From SFLA01 sp045595165 (GTDB lineage: Bacteria; Bacillota; Clostridia; Oscillospirales; CAG-382): a DNA stretch of 64,000 nucleotides. The first letter of the stretch is position 1. Each line of letters starts with the position of its first letter. Made by a program: the position numbers and the translations under genes. The stretch is taken from NCBI GenBank assembly GCA_045595165.1, contig JAZNZY010000003.1, positions 1 to 64,000 of the forward strand, read 5' to 3'. Shown piece after piece: positions 15,272 through 22,542 of this stretch. The notes under the pieces were generated by a model. It was given only the letters and a program-made list of their open reading frames with translations. It ran no database searches and had not been told where the DNA came from.

Positions 15272-15825
15272 TCCGTTTCCTTCTTTCCGTAAATGTTTTC
15301 AAAATCTTTTTTGCCTAAATTCCACAGTTTTTTGCATATAAAGAACACGCCTGTAAGGAACACTGCGGTTATGGCAAGGTAAATAATCGCATACACCGCG
15401 CTGTCAATTACGTTTAACGGGCCGAAGGTGTATTTATCCACCCAAGCTCCGTAGATCAGGTTGTACCATTCGCTGGATACTTTGTCCAGATACCTTCTGA
15501 AGAACAGCACACAGCCCAGAAATCTTACGATCTCACCGATAATAACCAGACTCACCGTCTTTTTTACCCACATATTTTTATCTTCGCTTCTGTGGTAAAG
15601 GGCGGGGAATTTTATAAATAGGAATACGGATGTAACACCCCAGCTTATAACGAGGTGAAGTGCCGTCATAATCAGCAATGCAAGCACGTATACGGCGATA
15701 TTGGTAAGGGCGTTTTTGAAAATTGCGTTTACTATCCAATAACTCAGGTTTGAGGATATTAGCATGGCAATAAACGCTACCACCGCGTATATCGCCTTCA
15801 TGTCCATAGATACTCTTTTTTCCAT
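15268..15825 (-). CDS. Integral membrane protein, unknown function
   Basis: A 185-residue protein not recognised. Four or five hydrophobic stretches (about residues 10-33, 36-60, 90-110, 140-165) and a charged C-terminal tail (KKDFENIYGKKETE) are visible. AGGAGG precedes the ATG. It begins 10 nt after the AEC transporter gene and overlaps the SGNH gene by 4 bp. No function can be inferred. Confidence 0.72.
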   Translation of the reverse strand: MEKRVSMDMKAIYAVVAFIAMLISSNLSYWIVNAIFKNALTNIAVYVLALLIMTALHLVISWGVTSVFLFIKFPALYHRSEDKNMWVKKTVSLVIIGEIVRFLGCVLFFRRYLDKVSSEWYNLIYGAWVDKYTFGPLNVIDSAVYAIIYLAITAVFLTGVFFICKKLWNLGKKDFENIYGKKETE

Positions 15826-15835
15826 ATAAAACCTC

Positions 15836-16729
15836 CTACAGTATCAAAGAAAGCCACAGGGGCAGGGTTACCAGAGAAAGTATGTGGGATATAAGTGCAA
15901 GCCGCGCGCCGGGCTTGCAATCCTCGCCCACAAGCTTGGGGAACACGATCGTGTTCAGTCCGCAGGGCATAACGGTGATTATGAGTATAAAGGGGAGCAA
16001 AGCATCAAGCCCAAAGAGAGTGCATACCCCGTATGCGATTGCAGGGAACAATATAAGCCGCAGACCGCAGAAAATATATGCTTGCTTGTTTATAAAAAGC
16101 TCCTTTAACGAGAAAGCGGCAAGGGTAATACCCGTAAGCAGCATGCTCAAAGGTCCCACGCAGGCAGATGCCATAGACGTTACGGATGAGATTACATCGG
16201 GTATTTTTACAGATGTCATTCCGCATATCATACCAAGGACAATAGCGATCGTTATGGGGTTGATAAGCCGTTTTACGGGGTTCTTTCCTCCCGTGAGCAT
16301 TGCGTAGCCCGCGGTGTAGGTGTAGATAATAAAGGGAATGGCAAAAAAGATAAAGTTGGAAAGCATCTCTTCGCCGAACACTCCCTCGATCAGAGCGTAG
16401 CCAAGGTATGCGTAGTTGGATATGGCAAAGGAATATCGGTATACCTTGCGTTCATAAGGGTGCTTTGTAATCAGCTTTGATGCAAAGTAAGCGGCAATAA
16501 CCAAAATCAGCAGAAGTACTGCGGATACGGGTAAAAATATGTATTTTTCTTTAAAATCCGCAACCGTAAAATTGTTTGCAAAGGTGTTGAATATCTTGCA
16601 GGGCAGTAAAAGGTTTACAATAAGAACGGATAAAATATCCCCGCTTACCGCCTTTTTCCGCTTTCCTATAACCCATCCCGCAAACAAAAATATATACAGT
16701 ATAAAAAGCTGCTTGAATACAAGAAACAT
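15836..16729 (-). CDS. AEC (auxin efflux carrier) family transporter
   Basis: A 297-residue membrane protein with about ten helices in the two-bundle AEC arrangement. Family-like segments include LFAGWVIGKRKKAVSGDILSVL, YLGYALIEGVFGEE and the C-terminal FPKLVGEDCKPGARLALISH. Bacterial AEC proteins export or exchange small organic acids such as malate or malonate; the substrate here is not determined. AAGGAG lies 10 nt before the ATG. It heads the minus-strand group of four genes ending with the GNAT gene. Confidence 0.85.
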   Translation of the reverse strand: MFLVFKQLFILYIFLFAGWVIGKRKKAVSGDILSVLIVNLLLPCKIFNTFANNFTVADFKEKYIFLPVSAVLLLILVIAAYFASKLITKHPYERKVYRYSFAISNYAYLGYALIEGVFGEEMLSNFIFFAIPFIIYTYTAGYAMLTGGKNPVKRLINPITIAIVLGMICGMTSVKIPDVISSVTSMASACVGPLSMLLTGITLAAFSLKELFINKQAYIFCGLRLILFPAIAYGVCTLFGLDALLPFILIITVMPCGLNTIVFPKLVGEDCKPGARLALISHILSLVTLPLWLSLIL

Positions 16730-16771
16730 CTGCGTATCTCTCCTTGGGGTTTTCCGTTATTACCTAATCCC

Positions 16772-17167
16772 CTATTCGTTTGAATCAATATACTCCTGCA
16801 ACGCCGTAATGTGAGCTTCGATATTGCCCGGGGGTTCGGGTATCAGCCAATCGTCGATACCCAGAATATCGTAACAGCAGCACACGAAGAACGCGGCGTT
16901 CAGTGAATTCAAAGGCGTTTCCAAAGTGTAGGAAAGAATATAAGGCACACCCTCTTTTCCAAACTCCGCAAGAGCATTGTATTCTTCGGGATATTGCTCG
17001 GTATACAGCGTGGGATCGGATAAATTCGTTACCATTATATGAAACGCCGTGTATTCGGCACTTACGTCGATTTTTTCCATAGTTTTATATATTTTCGCCT
17101 TTTGTCCCGTGCAGGAAGCAAGCGTAATGCAAAGCAGAATGGCGAGGAAAAAAGCTGTTTTTTTCAT
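16772..17167 (-). CDS. Small lipoprotein, unknown function
   Basis: A 131-residue protein with signal peptide and lipobox LASC (Cys about residue 19), then a soluble helical domain (EYTAFHIMVTNLSDPTLYTEQYPEEY...). It contains an unusual CCCYD run. The ATG is the one that produces the signal peptide; the frame stays open upstream but lacks one. It follows the membrane protein gene by about 30 nt. I do not recognise the family. Confidence 0.72.
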   Translation of the reverse strand: MKKTAFFLAILLCITLASCTGQKAKIYKTMEKIDVSAEYTAFHIMVTNLSDPTLYTEQYPEEYNALAEFGKEGVPYILSYTLETPLNSLNAAFFVCCCYDILGIDDWLIPEPPGNIEAHITALQEYIDSNE

Positions 17168-17199
17168 AAGTAATTCTTTACCTCTCAAAGAGTTGAAAT

Positions 17200-17655
17200 T
17201 TAAGACTGCGTTGTTTTTTTGAGTATTGTTTCTATAATTTCGGTTTCCGCTTCTTTTCCGTAAGCGTAAAGCGTAACAGTCACTTTTGAGCCGTCTTTTA
17301 GAGTCAAGGCGTGAAAAAAGCAATCGCCGGTATAAATTACGTCGCCTTTGCGAAATGTACTTTTTACGGATATGACTTCTTCAAACCGAATAACCGTTTT
17401 TCGTAAAAGTCTTTCTCCGTTTTTTTCAGCACCTCTCGGAAAAATGATTTTTTCGGAATCCATCACCAAATATCTGCTTTTTTCTGCAAGAAAAGCGGCA
17501 AGAAAGATTACACTTGTCATACCGCCGAGCAGCGCAAATCCAAATCCGACAGAAAAATCAACAAATGCCAATATTACTCCGACTGCCGAAATCACGGCAC
17601 AAGACAAAGTAACGATTGCCAACGGTTTTGTAGCACGGGATGTGTATTTTTTCAT
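17200..17655 (-). CDS. Two-TM membrane protein with PH-like tail, unknown function
   Basis: A 151-residue protein with two hydrophobic helices (about residues 12-33 and 36-57) and a soluble C-terminal beta-rich segment (YLVMDSEKIIFPRG, EEVISVKSTFRKGD, KVTVTLYAYGKEAE). The layout resembles small bacterial PH-domain membrane proteins, but this is weak. The ATG lies 5 nt after AAGGAG; the GTG two codons earlier overlaps the RBS. Function unknown. Confidence 0.7.
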   Translation of the reverse strand: MKKYTSRATKPLAIVTLSCAVISAVGVILAFVDFSVGFGFALLGGMTSVIFLAAFLAEKSRYLVMDSEKIIFPRGAEKNGERLLRKTVIRFEEVISVKSTFRKGDVIYTGDCFFHALTLKDGSKVTVTLYAYGKEAETEIIETILKKTTQS

Positions 17656-17676
17656 AAGCACTCCTTTTTTGCTCTG

Positions 17677-18201
17677 TTATTCTTTTTTCGGTAACGTATG
17701 TACGAAAGATAAAAGCTTGATTAAATTTTGAATCGACTTGGGATTTCTTGCTTGATCTCTGTAATGAAACGAAATCAAATCGTAAATATCCGTTAAGCCA
17801 TCCGGATACAAAGTACTGAATTTTTTGATAAAGTCGGGGGCTCCGATCAGAATCCCGATTCCGGATTCAAGCCCTTCTTCAATTACAATAACCCAATCAA
17901 ATTTATCGGATGTGATAAAAGATACCGAATAAAGATTCAAGTTTATATATTCCTCGTAGGACATTGGCAGGTCAAACCGAAACGTTTCACCGGAATCGTT
18001 TTGCGCAATATAAAGAGCCTTGTAAGAAGAAGTAATATCCATCAATGCGTCAAACTGCTTTTTGTTCAGCCAAAGGTCGTCTGTGTTATACAGCAGGGCG
18101 GTCGGAATATCGGAGGGGATGTTTAAATCCAATATTGAATCATTGATCTTGCTTTCGCCCAAAAAGAGTTTTAATTTCTCAACAAGGTCTTGCTTTGTCA
18201 T
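17677..18201 (-). CDS. Hypothetical soluble protein next to an ADP-ribosylglycohydrolase
   Basis: A 174-residue acidic protein without signal peptide or membrane segment. It alternates helices and strands (FDWVIVIEEGLESGIGILIG, LTDIYDLISFHYRDQARNP). I considered SMI1/KNR4-type immunity proteins but see no clear signature. The ATG follows AAAGGCGGTGATACGA and lies 6 nt past the end of the upstream gene, so the two are co-transcribed. Its translation initiation region repeats, base for base over 18 nt, that of the upstream gene. Confidence 0.7.
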   Translation of the reverse strand: MTKQDLVEKLKLFLGESKINDSILDLNIPSDIPTALLYNTDDLWLNKKQFDALMDITSSYKALYIAQNDSGETFRFDLPMSYEEYINLNLYSVSFITSDKFDWVIVIEEGLESGIGILIGAPDFIKKFSTLYPDGLTDIYDLISFHYRDQARNPKSIQNLIKLLSFVHTLPKKE

Positions 18202-18206
18202 TCGTA

Positions 18207-19031
18207 TCACCGCCTTTCGTATATTTGTGTACAGTAATTTTGGCAGAAATCCTTCACAACAGATTTTATGGAACCGTCTATTCGCATATCGCAAAAGCGT
18301 TTTATATGTTCGGGAATTTCTTTATAATATGCTTCTGCAATTCCGCCGGCGATACAAGCCTGCGTATCTGCATCACCGCCGAGAGAAACGGCATTTCTGA
18401 TGGCGCTTTCATAATCTGTTGATTCCAGAAACGCAATTATGGCCGGAGGAACGCTGTATGATGTACGGCTGTCGAACACGTGAGTTTCTTTTATAGCGGA
18501 AAGGGGAACAGACAGCTTGAATTTGAATGTTTTTTCCAAATATGTCTTTATGTTTTCTTTGCTCTCTCCGTTTCGTGCCAAAAAGACTGCAGCGGCAACA
18601 GCTTGTGCGCCTTTTATTGCCTCTTTGTGGTTGTGCGTGGAAATACAACTCGCTTTTGCTTGCAAAAGTGTCTGTTCCAAAGTATTGTAGGCATATCCGA
18701 TAGGGATCACACGCATGGATGCACCGTTGGCATAGCTGTGCCCGTTTTTTGAATACGGGTCTTTCGCCCAAGCGGTGAACATATTGCCGAATCCGGCATG
18801 GGGATGATACGAATAATATCGGCGGTATTGAGCGGCGTATTCTCTTGAACGGGCGCGGATACTCCATTTGGATATATCGTTTGGAGCAGTAATTATTGCT
18901 TTACATACCGCCGCAATCAAAACGCTGTCATCGGTAAAGAAACTGTCTTTATTGAATTCAAAATTATAATCCTTTGTACAATGCACTTCATAGTACGAGC
19001 CGATTACATCTCCGTATATTGCGCCAAACAT
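18207..19031 (-). CDS. ADP-ribosylglycohydrolase (DraG-like)
   Basis: A 274-residue all-alpha hydrolase. The divalent-metal motifs are intact: FTDDSVL (about residues 32-38) and GGDADTQAC (about 227-235); GASMRVIPIG (about 102-111) matches the family's substrate loop. DraG-type enzymes remove ADP-ribose from proteins or other molecules. No ADP-ribosyltransferase gene is visible nearby, so the target is unknown. It has its own promoter and lies directly downstream (minus strand) of the branched palindrome and tRNA-Gln. Confidence 0.88.
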   Translation of the reverse strand: MFGAIYGDVIGSYYEVHCTKDYNFEFNKDSFFTDDSVLIAAVCKAIITAPNDISKWSIRARSREYAAQYRRYYSYHPHAGFGNMFTAWAKDPYSKNGHSYANGASMRVIPIGYAYNTLEQTLLQAKASCISTHNHKEAIKGAQAVAAAVFLARNGESKENIKTYLEKTFKFKLSVPLSAIKETHVFDSRTSYSVPPAIIAFLESTDYESAIRNAVSLGGDADTQACIAGGIAEAYYKEIPEHIKRFCDMRIDGSIKSVVKDFCQNYCTQIYERR

Positions 19032-19055
19032 CGTATCACCGCCTTTCGTGTTTTT

Positions 19056-19084
19056 ATCATATCACAATTTCTTAAATAAATCAA
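19056..19084 (-). promoter_or_regulatory. Promoter of the ADP-ribosylglycohydrolase gene
   Basis: On the minus strand, TTGATT, 17-nt spacer, TATGAT. It starts about 20 bp from the edge of the branched palindrome. Confidence 0.5.
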
Positions 19085-19105
19085 GGCGCAAGACTTGTAT
19101 ATCAT

Positions 19106-19271
19106 CCGCAACTTGTTGCGGTATGGAATTGGCACGAAGTGCCGTATGGAATCATCACGAAGTGATGTATGGCATCAATCCGAAGGTGGATACACGCTGA
19201 CGCGTGATGCCATACGCCTGCGGCGATTCCATACACCCTGCGGGTGATTACATACCAATCCTTCGGATTGG
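19106..19271. repeat. Branched palindrome: nested inverted repeats with hairpins in both arms
   Basis: Three spacer units pair across the element: GTATGGCATC (19167) with GATGCCATAC (19206), GTATGGAATC (19144) with GATTCCATAC (19225), and GTATGGAATT (19121) with GATTACATAC (19246; 8 of 10). Each spacer is followed or preceded by a small hairpin: CCGCAA/TTGCGG, GGCAC/GTGCC, ATCAC/GTGAT and ATCC/GGAT on the left, CACGC/GCGTG at the centre, GCC/GGC, ACCC/GGGT and CCAATCC/GGATTGG on the right. Loops are mostly GAA on the left and TGC or TTC on the right. No coding sequence overlaps it. Function unknown; a mobile non-autonomous element or structured DNA/RNA are options. Confidence 0.8.
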
Positions 19272-19276
19272 ATAGC

Positions 19277-19307
19277 AAAAAGCACTTGCGAAAGCAAGTG
19301 CTTTTTG
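19277..19307 (-). terminator. Intrinsic terminator of tRNA-Gln
   Basis: AAAAAGCACTTGC with GCAAGTGCTTTTT around a 4-nt loop, starting 2 nt after the CCA end of the tRNA. Confidence 0.9.
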
Positions 19308-19308
19308 C

Positions 19309-19385
19309 TGGCAGGGATAGCTGGATTCGAACCAGCGAGATGACGGAGTCAAAGTCCGTTGCCTTACCGCTTGGCTATATCCCTA
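19309..19385 (-). tRNA. tRNA-Gln (anticodon UUG)
   Basis: A complete 77-nt cloverleaf read on the minus strand. The acceptor pair is TAGGGAT/ATCCCT with a T-T type first position, the D arm is AGCC...GGCA, the anticodon arm ACGGA-CTTTGAC-TCCGT has TTG at positions 34-36, and the T arm is GCTGG-TTCGAAT-CCAGC. The CCA end is encoded. It stands alone with its own promoter and terminator. Confidence 0.95.
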
Positions 19386-19402
19386 TATTAAATTGCCAAA
19401 TG

Positions 19403-19431
19403 ATTATATAACAAATAACTCTTTTTGTCAA
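19403..19431 (-). promoter_or_regulatory. Consensus promoter of tRNA-Gln
   Basis: On the minus strand, a perfect TTGACA, 17-nt spacer and perfect TATAAT, about 18 nt before the tRNA 5' end. Confidence 0.8.
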
Positions 19432-19455
19432 GAGAAATAAAAGCAAGAGTTTTGT

Positions 19456-19484
19456 TGATTTTATTAGCATTATATGTTAAAATG
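19456..19484 (+). promoter_or_regulatory. Promoter of the GH127-type gene with overlapping inverted repeat
   Basis: TTGATT, 17-nt spacer, TAAAAT. AGCATT (19467-19472) and AATGCT (19482-19487), 9 nt apart, overlap the spacer and the -10, a suitable place for a sugar-responsive repressor (inference). Confidence 0.5.
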
Positions 19485-19513
19485 CTTATATTAAAGTGCG
19501 CGAGGTAGTAAAT

Positions 19514-21331
19514 ATGAAAAAATGGTCTTTTTACACTTCCAATGAAATAAAGCCTTTGGGATGGGTAAAGCGTCAGCTTGAAATACAGGCGCAGTCCCTT
19601 TGCGGAAACCTACACAAGGTCTGGCCCGATGTGCGTGACAGCAAGTGGATCGGCGGTACGGCAGAAGGCTGGGAGCGTGTCCCTTATTGGCTGGACGGAT
19701 TTATACCCATGGCGTATCTCCTTGAAGACGAAGAGCTTATTTCCGTAGCCCAAAAATATATGGACGCAATACTCTCTTTCCAACAGCCCGACGGATGGCT
19801 GTGCCCCTGCGAAGAGGAAAAGCGTCCCACTTACGATACCTGGGCGGTGTTGCTGCTTTCCAAGGTGCTCACCGTGTATTACCAATGCTCGGGCAAAGAG
19901 CAGGCGGTGGATGCGCTGTATAAAATGCTTAAAAACTATCACGAACTGCTCAAAAACGGCACGGTAAAGCTGTTTGAGTGGGGAAAATACCGTTGGTACG
20001 AAGGATTTATCGCTATCGACTTTTTGTATTCCCGCTGCGGCGAAGAATGGCTTTTGGACCTTGCTCGCATACTTAAAGAGCAGGGAATGGATTACGATAC
20101 TGTAACCCACCTCTGGGAACGCCCTATGAACTGGTGGCGGTTTGATACACATATAGTAAACCTTGCAATGATGCTTAAATCCGAAGCGGTATCTGCGGCT
20201 CTTCTCGGTGATCAGTACACGGATAAAGCACAAAAATACTACGATATTCTGGAAAAGTACAACGGTATGCCCGCAGGCGTTTTCACGGGGGATGAATGTC
20301 TTTCCGGCGTAAGCCCCATTCAGGGCGCGGAGCTTTGCTCGGTAGTGGAATTAATGTATTCCTATGAGCATCTCTATGCCTGCACCGGGGATAAAAAGTG
20401 GGCGGAACGTCTGGAGAAAATTGCCTTCAACGCACTTCCCGCCGCTATAAGCGACGATATGTGGGCGCACCAGTATGTTCAGCAAAGCAACCAGATATCC
20501 TGCATACGCTTCCCCGGAAAATCCGTTTTCCGCACCAACAACAGCGAAGCCCACCTTTTCGGTCTTGAGCCCAATTTCGGATGCTGTACGGCGAATTTCG
20601 GTCAGGGCTGGCCCAAGCTTGTGCTGTCCTCATTTATGTATAACGGGGATAGGGTTATAAATGCCGTTCCCGTTCCCTCGGTACTTAAGACGGAGGACGT
20701 ATATGTTTCTCTTGAAACCGAGTATCCCTTCAAAAACACCTTTAAATACACCGTAAAAGCGGAAAAAGATTTTACTCTCGTTCTCCGCGTGCCCACCTTT
20801 GCCGTCGATTATACCGTTAACGGCGAAAAAGCGTGGGTTGAGGAGGTTTCCGTGCCCGTAAAGGCAGGGGAAAACAAGGTCATTAACGTGTCCTTTGAAG
20901 TAACACCTCGTTTTGAAAAACGTTCGGGCAACCTCAACACGGTGGAAATGGGCTCTCTGCTGTTCTCCCTGCCCATAGAGTACCGCACCCTTATAAAGGA
21001 ATACGAGCGTGACGGTGTGGAGCGCAAATTCCCGTACTGCGATTACGAATATTACCCCGAAACTCCTTGGCAGTTCGGCTTTGCGGATACTGCTTTAAAA
21101 GCAGAATACCGCGGTGTTACCGAAACTCCTTTTTCTTCCCACAATCCCCCCGTTATCGTAAAAGCGAGCGTAAATGAAATCGCTTGGGGCTATGCGGACG
21201 GATACGATACCGTCTGTGCAAAATATCCCGAGAGCCGCGAGGGCATTGGCGAAGTGAAGGAGATAGAACTGTATCCTTACGGCTGTGCAAAGCTTCGTAT
21301 GACTGAGCTTCCTTTCTGCGAAGAGGAATGA
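19514..21331 (+). CDS. GH127-type glycoside hydrolase (DUF1680; beta-L-arabinofuranosidase-like)
   Basis: A 605-residue cytoplasmic enzyme with an (alpha/alpha)6 barrel and C-terminal beta domains. The N-terminal GWVKRQLEIQAQSLCGNL and GGTAEGWERVPYWLDGF are typical of DUF1680. The cysteine-zinc active site characterised in HypBA1 appears conserved: Glu-x-Cys in GAELCSVVE and the Cys-Cys pair in NFGCCTANFGQGW. Such enzymes remove terminal beta-L-arabinofuranose from plant glycans or hydroxyproline-linked arabinans. The ATG lies 8 nt after GAGG; a GTG six codons upstream would include the RBS. The methyltransferase gene begins 4 nt downstream. Confidence 0.9.
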   Translation: MKKWSFYTSNEIKPLGWVKRQLEIQAQSLCGNLHKVWPDVRDSKWIGGTAEGWERVPYWLDGFIPMAYLLEDEELISVAQKYMDAILSFQQPDGWLCPCEEEKRPTYDTWAVLLLSKVLTVYYQCSGKEQAVDALYKMLKNYHELLKNGTVKLFEWGKYRWYEGFIAIDFLYSRCGEEWLLDLARILKEQGMDYDTVTHLWERPMNWWRFDTHIVNLAMMLKSEAVSAALLGDQYTDKAQKYYDILEKYNGMPAGVFTGDECLSGVSPIQGAELCSVVELMYSYEHLYACTGDKKWAERLEKIAFNALPAAISDDMWAHQYVQQSNQISCIRFPGKSVFRTNNSEAHLFGLEPNFGCCTANFGQGWPKLVLSSFMYNGDRVINAVPVPSVLKTEDVYVSLETEYPFKNTFKYTVKAEKDFTLVLRVPTFAVDYTVNGEKAWVEEVSVPVKAGENKVINVSFEVTPRFEKRSGNLNTVEMGSLLFSLPIEYRTLIKEYERDGVERKFPYCDYEYYPETPWQFGFADTALKAEYRGVTETPFSSHNPPVIVKASVNEIAWGYADGYDTVCAKYPESREGIGEVKEIELYPYGCAKLRMTELPFCEEE

Positions 21332-21334
21332 GAA

Positions 21335-22501
21335 ATGGAAAAAATACGCGAATATTTCGAAAAATCTCTTTTGGCAGGCGCAAAAAGATTTGTTATAAGC
21401 AACCCCGTTTCCAAGGATGCACAGTACAAAAAGATTATTGCCGATAAAAAGTCAGCGGGATTTCAGATTGCCAAATATACCGAAAAGCAGGTGTTTCACG
21501 AAAACGTTTCGGAAACCGACCTTGCTATACGCTGTGCGGAGCTTGTTTACGGCAACTACAAGCAGGTAAACGGCTTTGCCGAAAATAACGAGCATATCCT
21601 GCTCATTTCCAAAAAAGGCGTAAGCAGATATTCGGTAAAGAAAAGCGCCTCCTTGTCTGTGCCCGAAAGCACGCAGCATAACAGAGAGAAAAACTATATC
21701 CTTTCCCAAGGAGAAAACATCCCTCCGCTTATAGATATGGGAGTGTTTACCAAGGACGGCAAGGTAATAAACGCTATGTACCACAAGTACAAGCAGATAA
21801 ACCGCTTTCTGGAAACGGTGGACGATGAAATTTCCGCATACCCTTCGGAAACCTTAAACGTAATAGATTTCGGCTGCGGGAAATCATATCTTACGTTTAT
21901 TCTTTATTATTACCTTACCGCCGTTAAGGGCAAAAAGGTAAATATGATAGGTCTTGACCTTAAAAAAGAGGTAATAGAAAAGTGTGAAGCTTCTGCACGT
22001 AAATACGGCTACGACGGATTGCATTTTGAGCTTGGAGATATAAACGGCTATAAGGCTCCCTTTAAGGTGGATATGGTGGTTACTCTCCATGCTTGCGATA
22101 CCGCCACCGATCACGCTTTGTATAACGCTGTAAGCTGGGGTGCGAGGATGATCTTTTCCGTGCCCTGCTGCCAGCACGAGCTGAACAGGCAGATGCAGCC
22201 GAAAAATCTTGATATAATCTCCCGTTACGGCATTATACAAGAGCGTTTTTGCGCCCTCGCCACAGATGCCATACGGGGAAATATATTGGAATACTGCGGC
22301 TATAAGACCCAGATAATGGAATTTATCGAACTTGACCATACCCCGAAAAATATCCTTATCCGCGCCGTAAAACGTCCGTCCACCCCCCAAAAAGTAAAAC
22401 AAAAAGCGCTGGACGAGATAAACGCAGTCATAAACGAATTCGGCTTTAAGCCAACGCTTTACCAGCTTTTAATACAAAAAAACGACACTTGTGTAGTATA
22501 G
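21335..22501 (+). CDS. Class I SAM-dependent methyltransferase
   Basis: A 388-residue protein. A poorly conserved N-terminal ~130 residues precede a Rossmann methyltransferase domain with motif I VIDFGCGKSYLTFILYY (about residues 172-188), DLKKEVIEKC and motif IV-like VVTLHACDTATDHAL (about 248-262), then SVPCCQHELNRQM. The HACD and PCC features are shared with the Methyltransf_32/GSTCD-like group, which is thought to act on RNA; the substrate is unproven. It stops at TAG, showing that TAG is read as stop in this genome. It shares an operon with the GH127 gene by spacing, without obvious functional link. Confidence 0.82.
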   Translation: MEKIREYFEKSLLAGAKRFVISNPVSKDAQYKKIIADKKSAGFQIAKYTEKQVFHENVSETDLAIRCAELVYGNYKQVNGFAENNEHILLISKKGVSRYSVKKSASLSVPESTQHNREKNYILSQGENIPPLIDMGVFTKDGKVINAMYHKYKQINRFLETVDDEISAYPSETLNVIDFGCGKSYLTFILYYYLTAVKGKKVNMIGLDLKKEVIEKCEASARKYGYDGLHFELGDINGYKAPFKVDMVVTLHACDTATDHALYNAVSWGARMIFSVPCCQHELNRQMQPKNLDIISRYGIIQERFCALATDAIRGNILEYCGYKTQIMEFIELDHTPKNILIRAVKRPSTPQKVKQKALDEINAVINEFGFKPTLYQLLIQKNDTCVV

Positions 22502-22542
22502 TCTGCATATGGAAGTTTCAGCAAGAAAAGGAGAATGTTGAT

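Noticed and set aside
19106..19271. CRISPR array
   Set aside because: Repeats are 10 bp, occur in inverted orientation on the two halves, and the spacers are hairpins; no cas genes are present.
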